From: JBEBVQ01 sp964527735
GTDB taxonomy: Bacteria; Bacteroidota; Bacteroidia; Chitinophagales; Chitinophagaceae
Direction: 5' to 3'
Length of the DNA: 64,000 nt
Assembly (NCBI GenBank): GCA_964527735.1
Contig: CAZGPG010000005.1
Location: 117,225-181,224 of the forward strand
The stretch's first letter is position 1. Each line of letters opens with the position of its first letter. The notes under the pieces are model-generated. The model had not been told where the DNA came from and searched no databases. It saw nothing but the letters and a program-made list of their open reading frames with translations. Below, in pieces: positions 24,325 through 33,458 of this stretch. A program made the position numbers and the translations under genes.

Positions 24325-25851
24325 ATGAACGAAGCCCTACCGGATATAAACGAACAGCAATCTGATACAACAGATACAGGAAATCGTCTGTTCCCGGTTT
24401 TTCTGAAACTGGAAACGCTCCGGTTGCTTATTGTAGGCGGTGGTAACGTGGGTATGGAGAAGCTGTCCGCCGTTTTGCGCAATGCCCCGCAGACACCGGT
24501 GCGGCTTGTCGGCACGGTGATCTCTGAAGAAATAAAGCAGTTTGCTGCCGCGCACGATAATGTGTTGCTGATTGAGCGCCCTTTTGTGCCGGATGACCTG
24601 GACAATGCAGATGTGGTCATTACAGCCGTAAACAGCGCGATCGTGACGGATGTGGTGCGGCGTGAGGCGCGGGTCCGCGGGCTTTTGGTGAATGTGGCGG
24701 ATACGCCCGTGCTGTGCGATTTTTACCTCGGTTCGGTAGTGCAAAAAGGGCATCTGAAGATCGCCATCTCCACCAACGGAAAATCGCCCACCATTGCAAA
24801 ACGGCTGAAAGAAGTACTGGATGATGCCATCCCGGAAGATATAGATACGCTGCTGGATAACATGCATCGCATACGCACCCGTATGCAGGGCGACTTTACG
24901 CAAAAGGTACAACGGCTGAACAAGATCACAAAGGAGCTTGCCGCTGCGCCGGAAGCTTCGCAGAAGACGGCGGCCAGACGCTGGCGCAAGATCGCGGCCT
25001 GGTCGCTGTTTGCATTTTTCTTTCTCGTGGCGGGCAACCTGATCGGCTCCTATGTATCCGTAAAAGACGTGGGCGACGGATTGCTGTATGTGCATAGTCA
25101 GCTCGATCAGAAGTTTTACTGGATGCTGCTGGCCGGCTTTCTTGCGCAGTTGGTAGATGGCGCTTTGGGTATGGGTTACGGCGTTACCTGTACTTCTGTT
25201 TTGTTATCAACCGGTGTTCCGCTGCCTGCGATCAGCAGTAGTATTCACACAGCGGAGATGTTTTCGAGCGGGGTCTCCGGATTCAGTCATTACAAGTTCG
25301 GGAACGTCAATAAAAAACTCTTTAAGACCATATTGATACCGGGTATATTAGGGGCGATGATCGGGGCATGGCTGTTATCTACATTCGGTGAAACCTATTC
25401 CGGTATCTTCAGACCTTTACTGGCTACCTATACACTGTTTCTCGGCATTAAAATACTGATGAACGCCTTTAAGAAGAACCGCCGCGCCAAGAAGCTGAAG
25501 CGGGTAGGATGGCTTGCCGGAGCGGGCGGATTTCTCGACTCTTTCGGCGGCGGCGGCTGGGGCCCTTTGGTCACGAGTACGTTACTCTCTAAAGGCAAGA
25601 CGCCGAAGTATGTGATCGGTACGGTGAGCATCACCGAGTTTTTTGTAACGCTGGCAAGCGCACTTACGTTTTTCTCCATCATCGGGTTGGATCACTGGCA
25701 GGTGATCCTCGGGCTGATCATCGGCGGCGTTACGGCGGCGCCTATTGCGGCGCGCTTAGCTGGTCGCCTGCCGTTGAAGACGATGTTTATTGCCGTGGGC
25801 ACGATGGTGATCTTCTGGAGCCTGCATATATTGGTAAGGGTGTTGTTGTGA
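24325..25851 (+). CDS. Precorrin-2 dehydrogenase domain fused to TauE/SafE permease
   Basis: This is a 508-residue two-domain protein. Residues about 20-215 match the siroheme-synthase N-terminal fold (CysG-N/SirC/Met8): FPVFLKLETLRLLIVGGGNVGMEKL, AVNSAIVTDVV, VNVADTPVLCDFYLGSVVQKGHLKIAISTNGKSPTIAKRLKE. From about residue 228 there are eight or so membrane helices of the TauE/SafE (TSUP) family with DGALGMGYGVTCTSVLL and GFLDSFGGGGWGPLVTSTLL. The first part would oxidise precorrin-2 and possibly insert iron; the second would move sulfite, sulfate or another sulfur anion. The ATG at 24325 is preferred over GTG at 24322. It is the last gene of the cluster. Confidence 0.85.
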   Translation: MNEALPDINEQQSDTTDTGNRLFPVFLKLETLRLLIVGGGNVGMEKLSAVLRNAPQTPVRLVGTVISEEIKQFAAAHDNVLLIERPFVPDDLDNADVVITAVNSAIVTDVVRREARVRGLLVNVADTPVLCDFYLGSVVQKGHLKIAISTNGKSPTIAKRLKEVLDDAIPEDIDTLLDNMHRIRTRMQGDFTQKVQRLNKITKELAAAPEASQKTAARRWRKIAAWSLFAFFFLVAGNLIGSYVSVKDVGDGLLYVHSQLDQKFYWMLLAGFLAQLVDGALGMGYGVTCTSVLLSTGVPLPAISSSIHTAEMFSSGVSGFSHYKFGNVNKKLFKTILIPGILGAMIGAWLLSTFGETYSGIFRPLLATYTLFLGIKILMNAFKKNRRAKKLKRVGWLAGAGGFLDSFGGGGWGPLVTSTLLSKGKTPKYVIGTVSITEFFVTLASALTFFSIIGLDHWQVILGLIIGGVTAAPIAARLAGRLPLKTMFIAVGTMVIFWSLHILVRVLL

Positions 25852-25953
25852 TAGCGGGAACTTTCAAGCCCTTATAGTTTCACCAAGCTCTTTGACTAAC
25901 ATTATAGTGTGGTTTTGTGGTCAGATTTAAGATTTATCTTCAATTTTCAATAA

Positions 25954-25977
25954 AAAACCACATTATAATGTGGTTTT
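25954..25977. terminator. Bidirectional terminator after the sulfur cluster
   Basis: AAAACCACATTATAATGTGGTTTT is a perfect 24-base palindrome between the convergent permease and DinB-like genes. It has A-runs on the left and T-runs on the right, as expected for a terminator working in both directions. A related sequence (CATTATAGTGTGGTTTTGTG) occurs just upstream at about 25899-25918. Confidence 0.75.
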
Positions 25978-26028
25978 GGACAGTTTGCATATACATTAGA
26001 AACTTGCCTTCCCCCTATGCCCTGCCTC

Positions 26029-26583
26029 CTATCTGCGCACTGCTCCCAAAACCTTTTCGGCCTGGCGTATATGCCGTTCGTTGTGGTAAACCACCACACG
26101 GAATGTATCGCCGAGCTTTAGCCTGATGAGCTTTGATATGCTTATGGACGTTTTCACCTTGTTCAGGTCAGCGTCGCGCGACCGTGTGAGCAGGTCGAGC
26201 ATCCGTTTCAGTTGTTGCTCAAACGTAACCAGTGTCTGCCCCGTCAGCCGGGTGCGTATCGGGTTCATGCTCCGGAAAGTCTTCATTTTATTCAGCTTCT
26301 CTTTGGGCAGCATACCCTGTGCGAAATAATTGCCGAGCAGGCCGCTTTTAAAAACCGGTGCATGCCGGGTACGCGATCCGCTGATGCGCCGTTCTATTTC
26401 CGGCAGGTAGAAGTGGCCGTACCGGTTCAGGTGCTCGATGCATTCCAGTACGCTCCAACTCTCTTCCGAAAGTCTTGTGTTCAGCACATCTTCCGGCAGG
26501 GATTGCAGGAAGACCACATAGTTCAGGTGTGCCTGGGTGTATGTTACCAGTTCCTGTATGAGTTGTTCTGTTGGTATCTTCAT
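26029..26583 (-). CDS. DinB-like four-helix metal-binding domain protein
   Basis: This 184-residue protein has DinB/YfiT-superfamily features: a first helix with a conserved WSVLECIEHLNRYGHFY block (about 42-58) and a late YHNERHIRQAEKV block (about 168-180). The histidines in these blocks would coordinate a metal. In many Bacteroidota such proteins act as bacillithiol- or thiol-dependent transferases, but the activity here is unknown. It is followed downstream by no partner; the Crp-like gene lies upstream on the same strand, 44 bp away. Confidence 0.75.
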   Translation of the reverse strand: MKIPTEQLIQELVTYTQAHLNYVVFLQSLPEDVLNTRLSEESWSVLECIEHLNRYGHFYLPEIERRISGSRTRHAPVFKSGLLGNYFAQGMLPKEKLNKMKTFRSMNPIRTRLTGQTLVTFEQQLKRMLDLLTRSRDADLNKVKTSISISKLIRLKLGDTFRVVVYHNERHIRQAEKVLGAVRR

Positions 26584-26627
26584 AAGGCAAAGCTCCGGCC
26601 TTTGTCCGGTTTAATTCTTGACTGAAC

Positions 26628-27161
26628 TCAAGAATTTTTCAGCCTCGATAATGTTTCCGGCGTCATCCGGAGGTAGTTGGCAATATACTTGTGCGGGATC
26701 TCCTGGAACAATTGCGGACTGCGTCTCAGCACCCGCATATACCGTTCTTTGGGCGACTGTATCAGCAGGTCTTTTTCGCGTTCTATCTGTTGCAGCACCA
26801 GGTCTTCCAGTATGCGGATCCATATGTTGAGGCGTTCCGGTTGCGCCCCGATGAAGCGGGTAAACGTTTCTTTGGTGATGACCTTTACGGTGGTCTTCCG
26901 GATCGCCTGCATGTAAAAATCCGAGGGGCGGCCGGACAGGAATGAATCGAGCGCCACGATAATATTGTCTTTATAGCCGAACCGTATGATGCGCTCTTCG
27001 TCTCCGTCAGTGATGTAAATGCTCAGGCTGCCGCTTTCGACGAAATAAATATGCGTATTGATGGCCCCGCATACGTTGAGGTATTCATTTCTTTCGAGCG
27101 TGAGCGTTTGCTGCACCATGCCGTCTTGTTCGAGGGCGCGTACGATCTCTGCGGGTGACAT
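26628..27161 (-). CDS. Crp/Fnr-family transcriptional regulator
   Basis: This 177-residue protein has an N-terminal cyclic-nucleotide-binding-like beta barrel (about 20-115: YFVESGSLSIYITDGDEERIIRFGYKDNIIVALDSFLSGRPS) and a C-terminal winged helix with HKYIANYLRMTPETLSRLK (about 157-175). The PTRSNA-like cAMP phosphate-binding signature is not evident, so the ligand is probably not cAMP. It ends soon after the recognition helix, as is common for Bacteroidota members of this family. It may be co-transcribed with the DinB-like gene. Confidence 0.88.
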   Translation of the reverse strand: MSPAEIVRALEQDGMVQQTLTLERNEYLNVCGAINTHIYFVESGSLSIYITDGDEERIIRFGYKDNIIVALDSFLSGRPSDFYMQAIRKTTVKVITKETFTRFIGAQPERLNIWIRILEDLVLQQIEREKDLLIQSPKERYMRVLRRSPQLFQEIPHKYIANYLRMTPETLSRLKNS

Positions 27162-27280
27162 AAGGCTGCCTGTATGATTTTGTCAGAGGTGCCCGGGTAA
27201 TGTCTGTTTCATATTCCGGGATTATGAAAATGGAATAATATGCACCTTGCGTAAAGATATGTTTTAATTAATAATTATAG

Positions 27281-27541
27281 GCCTATGATCTTACCTATTC
27301 GCTCAATCCGGAGCTGGACATCAAAACAAGATCGCGCGCCTTGTCCGTCAACGGGAAGCGGACCGCTATTGCGTTAAACGATCTGGCTGTCCTCGCAGAA
27401 CAATATACGGTAAAGAACTTCCGGAAGATCGTGTATGGAGTACAGGACGCCATCCCTTACTGGGAGAAAGCCGCCCGCGAACTGGAGATACCTGGAAGAC
27501 TGATCTCAGCTATGAAAAAGAATTTCGTAACCTTCCTGTAA
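27281..27541 (+). pseudogene. HipA-like kinase C-terminal remnant
   Basis: An open frame follows a TAG at 27278-27280 and reads AYDLTYSLNPELDIKTRSRA, LSVNGKRTAIALNDLAVLAE and KIVYGVQDAIPYWEKAARE before its TAA at 27539-27541. This corresponds to the last 85 or so residues of HipA-family kinases (PAYDLTYS...VNGKR...DL..LA...I...V...W). No N-terminal domain, catalytic loop or sensible start codon precedes it, so it is the tail of a lost toxin-antitoxin kinase gene. The frame is not interrupted, suggesting the truncation is fairly recent or the fragment is short by chance. Confidence 0.65.
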
Positions 27542-27552
27542 TTCCTGTCCTT

Positions 27553-29787
27553 TCAACGTATCAGGCTTATATCGCCCTTACCGGCATGGCGCTTCCGTTT
27601 CGTACCGGTTTCCAGTACCATCTCGTACATATAAGTGCCTGCGTCGGCGGGCATGCCATTAAACCGGCCGTCCCAACCTGCATCCGGATCATTGCCGGAG
27701 TATATCAGTTGCCCCCATCGGTTATACACCTGCAGGCGGAAATTATGCACATCGCAGCCCGGCTCCAGCACAGGACGGAAACGGTCGTTCCGCCCGTCGC
27801 CATTCGGTGTAAATGCCTGTGGCATCATCCAGCGGCAATCGCAGATCTCAAGGGCGATATGTACCGTGTCCGCTTCCGGCAGGCAACGGGGATGCATGGC
27901 TGTAACCCAGTATGTGCCACTGTCGCGTACGGACAGTACCCGGTCTGTGCTTCCCGTATTCCAGACCAGCGATACCGCGTCTGCCGCTCCTCCGGCTTGC
28001 AGCGGCATGTCCAGTAGTGTGCCGGTGCATAGTAATGTGTCTGTCCCCAGCTCCGGGCGGGTCTCTGCAAAATCAACCAAAATAGTATCCGAAGCCGAAC
28101 AGTAACGGTTAGACACCGTTACATGATACGCGCCCGGGTGGGTTGCGGTAAAACGACTGCTGTCGCTGCCGTCCTGCCAGAGATAAGTAGCGTCGGAATC
28201 CGCAGACAACACGTCCAGCGTATAAAAAGGCTGGTTACATAGCAGGGTATCCGCACCCAGATCTGTCGTTAGCGCAGCCCGGCGTACATAGAATGTATCC
28301 ACACGGAAATCACAATAACGGTAACTCATTACCTGGAAAATGCCGGTACGGTCTACTGTGCGCGTATCGCCATCGCTGCCGTCGTCCCAGCTATAGCGGT
28401 GATAACCGGAGGGAGCTGTAAGCGTTATGCTATCCTGGCAGAATCCCGTATCCACAGTCCGGAAAGCAGTATCTGATTTCAGGGCTTTTACTATTTCAGT
28501 GGGATAATGCATCTGACGAATGGATATCCCCCATGGCGCATGAACCGTAACGGAATCAAAAAATATGCTTACCGCCGAATCGCGGAGATCACACAACGCC
28601 CCAGGCTGATCGGGATTGGAGATCACTCCCAGAGTATGCGGATCATGGATCGTATAATTCCTGTTCAGCATATAATTGTTCAGGATGGAGGGGAAATACA
28701 TCCTCCCATCGGGGCCGAGACGAATATCAGCCGGCATGGCAGAAGAGGATGCACAGGTACCAATGAATTGCTGTGTAGCTTTAATAGAAGAAGATATCCC
28801 CGAAGTGATATCAAACTGGAATATCTCTGCTCCCGTATCCGCTTCCCGGATCGCATATATTTTGCTGTTATCCGGCGAAAAGGCTGCTGCGAGATACCGT
28901 TTTCTGCTGGTATCGCTGTTCCCGATATCCACCTGGTTGGAGACGGCGCCGGTTGCAGGATCAAAATCAAATATTTCCAGACGGGTACCAAAAATCGAAC
29001 CGATATCACAGGAAACCAGCTTGCTTCCATCCGAAGCAGCCCGGAATGAATTCCCGCCCCCATGAAATTCCAAACCACCCGTGAGTGAAGTAAACGGAAG
29101 AGGGTTTGTAATGACGAGCGAAGAAACAGCGTGGGTATTTAATCCCGACCGGGTAATTTCATAAGCTTTGAAGCGGTGTGTAAACTTGTCTGACCTGTCC
29201 AGGACAATCAACCAGACATTATTGCATAATCCGCGTACGGCCACCATTTTATTGGTAAGCTGGCTATCAAGTACGACGCCTGCCTGTCCGGGCGCCACAT
29301 CACCCAGTCCGTTATTGAGCCGCATATCCACTACACTATAAAAAAGCCGTCCCATACCCAGCAGGTGAACGCCCCAATGGTTCCCACCAAGGGAAAATAC
29401 ATAATAGATAGAGTCGTTGCCCGGTTTAGGGACAATTACAGTGCCCATCTTATTGCCAGGGCTCCAGTTTTTCTCAAGAAAAGGATGAAGGACATCGCCG
29501 TTATTCATTCTCTGGCCAAGCCGGTTCCATATATAGGTTCCGCTGGACGAAAGAACAAGACGGCCTGAAGTATCCGCTACAGAAGCTGCGCCGACATGTG
29601 CTGATGTATAGCCGTGCAAAGGAATCCTGTGATGGATAAAAGGCACAGGCGCAGGGTTATTAAAATCCAGCCCTGCGGGTAATGTGAATATCCAGACTTT
29701 GTTCTCATTCAAGTCATACTGGGCGGAGCTGCTAAACCAGATCCCGCACCCGAGAACAATCAGAATCAGATATCTTATGTGCTTCAT
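27553..29787 (-). CDS. Secreted propeller-like protein with T9SS type B sorting domain
   Basis: This is a 744-residue exported protein with a signal peptide (about 1-22, ending SSSAQ). Its first 430 residues, from YDLNENKVWIFTLPAGLDFNNPAPVP, are related to those of the genes at 43462 and 48948. They look like a WD40/propeller-type region (for example LGPDGRMYFPSILNN). Ig-like segments follow, and a final 90-residue CHU_C domain (FTPNGDGRNDRFRP, YNRWGQLIYSG, GWDGRFNGMPADAGTYMY, GDISLIR) typical of type B T9SS substrates. It lies downstream of the FISUMP gene on the same strand with a 77-bp gap, probably one operon. Confidence 0.85.
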   Translation of the reverse strand: MKHIRYLILIVLGCGIWFSSSAQYDLNENKVWIFTLPAGLDFNNPAPVPFIHHRIPLHGYTSAHVGAASVADTSGRLVLSSSGTYIWNRLGQRMNNGDVLHPFLEKNWSPGNKMGTVIVPKPGNDSIYYVFSLGGNHWGVHLLGMGRLFYSVVDMRLNNGLGDVAPGQAGVVLDSQLTNKMVAVRGLCNNVWLIVLDRSDKFTHRFKAYEITRSGLNTHAVSSLVITNPLPFTSLTGGLEFHGGGNSFRAASDGSKLVSCDIGSIFGTRLEIFDFDPATGAVSNQVDIGNSDTSRKRYLAAAFSPDNSKIYAIREADTGAEIFQFDITSGISSSIKATQQFIGTCASSSAMPADIRLGPDGRMYFPSILNNYMLNRNYTIHDPHTLGVISNPDQPGALCDLRDSAVSIFFDSVTVHAPWGISIRQMHYPTEIVKALKSDTAFRTVDTGFCQDSITLTAPSGYHRYSWDDGSDGDTRTVDRTGIFQVMSYRYCDFRVDTFYVRRAALTTDLGADTLLCNQPFYTLDVLSADSDATYLWQDGSDSSRFTATHPGAYHVTVSNRYCSASDTILVDFAETRPELGTDTLLCTGTLLDMPLQAGGAADAVSLVWNTGSTDRVLSVRDSGTYWVTAMHPRCLPEADTVHIALEICDCRWMMPQAFTPNGDGRNDRFRPVLEPGCDVHNFRLQVYNRWGQLIYSGNDPDAGWDGRFNGMPADAGTYMYEMVLETGTKRKRHAGKGDISLIR

Positions 29788-29805
29788 TGTCTCAAATTTA
29801 ACCTG

Positions 29806-29832
29806 ACCGGGACAGGGAACTCCTGCCCCGGT
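29806..29832 (-). other. Intercistronic hairpin between the FISUMP and type B genes
   Basis: ACCGGGACAGG pairs with CCTGCCCCGGT (one mismatch, five-base loop). It lies between two same-strand genes and is not followed by a T-run in the reading direction. It may moderate expression between them. Confidence 0.45.
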
Positions 29833-29864
29833 ACTCTGTCACATCTAAATATACATTAAGAATC

Positions 29865-31259
29865 CTAATCTGCAGCTATCACCAGCTTCTCTGTTTTCAG
29901 AACAGCTCCCTGTGTATCCTGCACCCGGAGCAGGTAGATGCCCGGAGCAAGATGCCCCAGTCCGATCTTCCCGGGAGCGCTGGCTTTCAGCAACTGCCGC
30001 CCGTCTATACCACTGATAGTTACCTGCAATTTACCGGTACTGCTGATATACACCTGCGACCGGGCCGGGTTGGGATACACCTGTATCTCTCCGGATGTCC
30101 GGTTCTGCACACCCAAAGGGGAGTACGCTACACAATCTGATGTATCGGAGCAGCCGTTTTGTGTGATGACCACCCTGTAATTGCCGGTTTGTCCGGGCAT
30201 AATTGCCTTGCTGTTGCCATTGGGGATCGGCTGATCTGTGCTGCAATCCAGCCAGAGATATGATACGTTTTCGGCATCAGCTATCAGCGTATCTCCGGAT
30301 CTGATTACAGTAATATTTACCTGCTTTACAGTCAGGGTGGTCACGATAATGCTGTCGCAGTGGCCAGGCAGCAGGAGTGTATCAGTATATACTCCGGGTG
30401 CGGTGACTGTTTCACCGGAAACAAGCTGGTAAGTATCACCGGCACAGACACTGTCTGTCAGTTGCAGCACCCCCGCACTACAGGTCTTGATGCAACGGAC
30501 ACTTTCACCCGCACCCCTGGTATATTCACCCAACTCCGCAGTATCACTGACATACGGACTGTCATATTTGACAATAGACAATACGAATACATCACCATTA
30601 ACCGGATTGAGTGTCGTACTCCAATATTGACCCACAATTTCTTCGAGATATATTTCCCCGGGGGGCGTTAAACCCTCATTACGTGAAGCCGAAAGCGTCA
30701 GCTTCAGGTTGGAATTGAACGCCGATACAGGATCTGTGATAGATTCTCTGACAAGGATATCTTCCCATTCTTCTTTTGTGGGTATCCTCCATCCGTCACC
30801 AATAGCCGCACAAGGGCATTTCCCGTTGGTCGCACTGGGCTCCTTCCGGCTCCAGGTATCAGTTGGAAGTCCGGGGCGCCACCACCAGGGTTCTCCGTAA
30901 TAAAAATAGGGTGTACCCGTACCCAATGAGGACGGATCCTTTGGGCCGCTCAGGGTACTCGTCAATGCTTTCTGACTGTTTCGTAACTGGTGCCCATCGT
31001 CCCACCGGCCCCACTGGAAGAGATCTCCGTATGCCAGCGTATCCGTCAATGAGGTCGCCACCCGCCCCGCCCCGAGGCTTTGCTGCAGCCATATATGGCC
31101 GTCCGCAGCGCGGACAGCCATATAGGTTACCGGAGCGTGATTGTAAGTAAAGGTCACGGGTGCAGTATCCCCGGTATTTGGTCCGGGAATCTGCGCCGTG
31201 CTATACGCACAATAAAAGATCATTGTGTTTATTGTCCATAAAAATACATTTAGCTTCAT
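29865..31259 (-). CDS. Secreted FISUMP-domain protein with T9SS type A sorting domain
   Basis: This is a 464-residue exported protein. After a signal peptide (about 1-22) it has a Fibrobacter-succinogenes-major-paralogous (FISUMP) domain, with GHIWLQQSLG, YGDLFQWGRWDDGHQLRNS, CPCAAIGDGWRIPTKEEWEDIL and GESVRCIK. A short Ig-like region with SYLWLDCST and the C-terminal type A sorting domain (IQVYPNPARSQVYISS to APGIYLLRVQD) follow. FISUMP proteins are cell-surface proteins of unknown function. The gene starts 80 bp from a 29-bp element also found upstream of the SBBP gene at 34614. Confidence 0.85.
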   Translation of the reverse strand: MKLNVFLWTINTMIFYCAYSTAQIPGPNTGDTAPVTFTYNHAPVTYMAVRAADGHIWLQQSLGAGRVATSLTDTLAYGDLFQWGRWDDGHQLRNSQKALTSTLSGPKDPSSLGTGTPYFYYGEPWWWRPGLPTDTWSRKEPSATNGKCPCAAIGDGWRIPTKEEWEDILVRESITDPVSAFNSNLKLTLSASRNEGLTPPGEIYLEEIVGQYWSTTLNPVNGDVFVLSIVKYDSPYVSDTAELGEYTRGAGESVRCIKTCSAGVLQLTDSVCAGDTYQLVSGETVTAPGVYTDTLLLPGHCDSIIVTTLTVKQVNITVIRSGDTLIADAENVSYLWLDCSTDQPIPNGNSKAIMPGQTGNYRVVITQNGCSDTSDCVAYSPLGVQNRTSGEIQVYPNPARSQVYISSTGKLQVTISGIDGRQLLKASAPGKIGLGHLAPGIYLLRVQDTQGAVLKTEKLVIAAD

Positions 31260-31338
31260 GTTGGTGATTTTAATTATTAAATAAGAACTTATTGACCTTT
31301 ATTTTGATGAAGTACCTCGCTGCGGGGGAACACAGATA

Positions 31339-31395
31339 CAAAGGTGTTAATTTTTATACATCACCATATACCCCGATTGGTTTATAGTTTTTATT
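31339..31395 (-). promoter_or_regulatory. Candidate operator/promoter copy 1 (29-bp element plus CACCTTTG)
   Basis: On the minus strand a 29-bp element (31395-31367, core ATAAACCAATCGGGGTATA) is followed after 20 bp by CACCTTTG (31346-31339). The same 29 bases, the same 20-bp gap and the same CACCTTTG recur at 34372-34428. The core is an imperfect dyad (TATAAACC / GGGGTATA). The site lies between the divergent FISUMP gene and the histidine kinase gene, so it may control both. Confidence 0.75.
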
Positions 31396-31451
31396 GCACT
31401 ATGATCTTCCTGTTTATGTAAAACCAAAACTGTAATTTCGACAGACATTAT

Positions 31452-33458
31452 ATGAAGAAACCGTTTTTAATAGTGTCTTTTCTATATCATGCGGTGCTGA
31501 TGCCCGCTGCGGCGCAGGATTATGAACACAGACGGTCTTCTGCTTCCGTCTCACCGGGAACACATGCAGACACCCAGACAATCAATACGGTCATACGGGA
31601 AGCCGGAAAAATCAGCATGAAGCAACCGGACAGCGCAGTTGCATTACTCCGGGAGGCTTTGCTGCAGAGCAGGGAACAGGGATATCCGGACGGCGCAATG
31701 GCTGCTCTACGTATAACGGGTGACATTCTCTCACGAAAGGGCAGCAATGATTCCGCTCAGATAAGCTACAATCATGCAGTACAGTTTGTACGCGAGCCGG
31801 GGGCTTCCACCCGGCAGGTAATTCTTATCTACCGGAATATTGCCAGGAGCAACCTGCTCATGGGCAAACACCAGGAAGCCTTTCTCTATATCTACAAGGC
31901 GCTCACACTGGTACATAACCCCAGCATAGAAGCCGATATCAAATCAGGGGTATATCAGATTATGGCTATACTGATGATGGCGGCTATATCACCCTACCAG
32001 CAGGATCCCGGGCAGCTCGCCGACGCTGTAATGTATTATAATAACCTCGCGGCATACTGGGCAAAAGAAGCAGGTAATAAACTCAGGTCTGCCGAGGTGC
32101 TCACGAACAACGGCGTAATACTGCGTATGAGAGGTAAAAAAGAACTTAGCCGGCGATACTTCTCGGTAGCCCTGACAAACGCCCGGCAATTGGAATCCCC
32201 GTATCTTGAATTCCTCGCGCTGATCAACCTGGCAAGGCTATATATTGATCAGGACCAGATCGAAACGGCCATGACTTATCTCCGGCAGGCAACACCACTC
32301 CTGGATAAAGCGCCGCCTAATAACCAGGTAGACTATTACCTGCACTATGCAACAGTACTGATGGAGCGTAAGCAATACAAACAGGCGGAAAAGGAGTTGC
32401 TTAAAGTTATCGGGCTCGCAGAAGATTTCTCATTAAAATATATCCTGTCAGAGCTCCACCGCCTGCTGTCCGTATGTTATGAGCATACGGGCCGCTACCG
32501 GGAAGCCATACAATACTACCGTATGTCTGTAGAGGCGCAGCAAAAATTCATTTCAAAGAATGAGCTGGAGAAATTCAGGCAGATGGAACTTAAATACCGT
32601 ACACTGGAGCAGGAAAAGGACATCTACCGGAAGCAGCTAATGATCACCGAGCAGCGCCGAAAGATCGCATCCAAAAACCGGGTGATCGGAGGCAGCTTTG
32701 CCGGCATGGCCGTATTGTCTGCCGTGATCTTTATCGGTTACCGCAGCTTCAGGAACCGGAAAAAGCTGCAGGAAAAACAGCTCCGCATTCTCCGGCAGGA
32801 TCAGGAGATCGGGCAGCTTAAAGCCATGATGAATGGCGAGGAAAAAGAACGCCGGCGCATTGCCAGGGAGCTCCATGATGGCATTGGCGGCATGCTGACT
32901 ACCGTGCGTCTGTATCTCGATACCATGAAAATTGACAATCCTTCACTTGCCCCTGCCGGTCATCTCAGCAAAGCGCTCCTGCTGCTCGAAGGCACCGCAG
33001 AAGAAGTCCGGAAAACCGCTCACAACCTCATGCCCGACATCCTGATCCGGCATAACCTGCAAAAAGCGCTGGAAACATACTGCGACAGCATCAATGCCAC
33101 GGGACAGTTGCGGATAGACTTCCGCTCATACAACCTCCCACCCGATATCGGGAAAGCTACGGAATTAATGCTGTACCGGATGATACAGGAGCTGATACTG
33201 AACATCATCAAACATGCACGTGCTACCCGTGCAGAAATACAAATCATGGATCATGACGGTACGCTGACGATCCTCGTAGAAGATAACGGCATTGGCTTTG
33301 ATACAGAGGCGCCTCATGAGGGCTTTGGGCTCGAGCATCTTAAATTCCGGGTACAGGCGTTGCAGGGCTTTATCTCCGTTACCTCTGTAAAGGGGAAAAA
33401 CACCACCGTGCATATCGAGTTTAATATAGAAAAGCTTAAATTAGCAGATACAGTATGA
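31452..33458 (+). CDS. TPR-containing sensor histidine kinase (NarL/HisKA_3 type)
   Basis: This 668-residue protein has a signal peptide, a long exported tetratricopeptide-repeat sensor region (about 50-385), a coiled linker, one membrane helix (about 415-435) and a cytoplasmic HisKA_3 dimerisation domain with phospho-acceptor H475 in ERRRIARELHDGIGGML. The ATPase domain shows VEDNGIGFD and GFGLEHLKFRVQALQG. It would phosphorylate the response regulator encoded next to it, with which it overlaps by 4 bp. It is a paralog of the kinase at 38411-40399. The signal it senses is unknown; TPR regions bind proteins or peptides. Confidence 0.9.
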   Translation: MKKPFLIVSFLYHAVLMPAAAQDYEHRRSSASVSPGTHADTQTINTVIREAGKISMKQPDSAVALLREALLQSREQGYPDGAMAALRITGDILSRKGSNDSAQISYNHAVQFVREPGASTRQVILIYRNIARSNLLMGKHQEAFLYIYKALTLVHNPSIEADIKSGVYQIMAILMMAAISPYQQDPGQLADAVMYYNNLAAYWAKEAGNKLRSAEVLTNNGVILRMRGKKELSRRYFSVALTNARQLESPYLEFLALINLARLYIDQDQIETAMTYLRQATPLLDKAPPNNQVDYYLHYATVLMERKQYKQAEKELLKVIGLAEDFSLKYILSELHRLLSVCYEHTGRYREAIQYYRMSVEAQQKFISKNELEKFRQMELKYRTLEQEKDIYRKQLMITEQRRKIASKNRVIGGSFAGMAVLSAVIFIGYRSFRNRKKLQEKQLRILRQDQEIGQLKAMMNGEEKERRRIARELHDGIGGMLTTVRLYLDTMKIDNPSLAPAGHLSKALLLLEGTAEEVRKTAHNLMPDILIRHNLQKALETYCDSINATGQLRIDFRSYNLPPDIGKATELMLYRMIQELILNIIKHARATRAEIQIMDHDGTLTILVEDNGIGFDTEAPHEGFGLEHLKFRVQALQGFISVTSVKGKNTTVHIEFNIEKLKLADTV

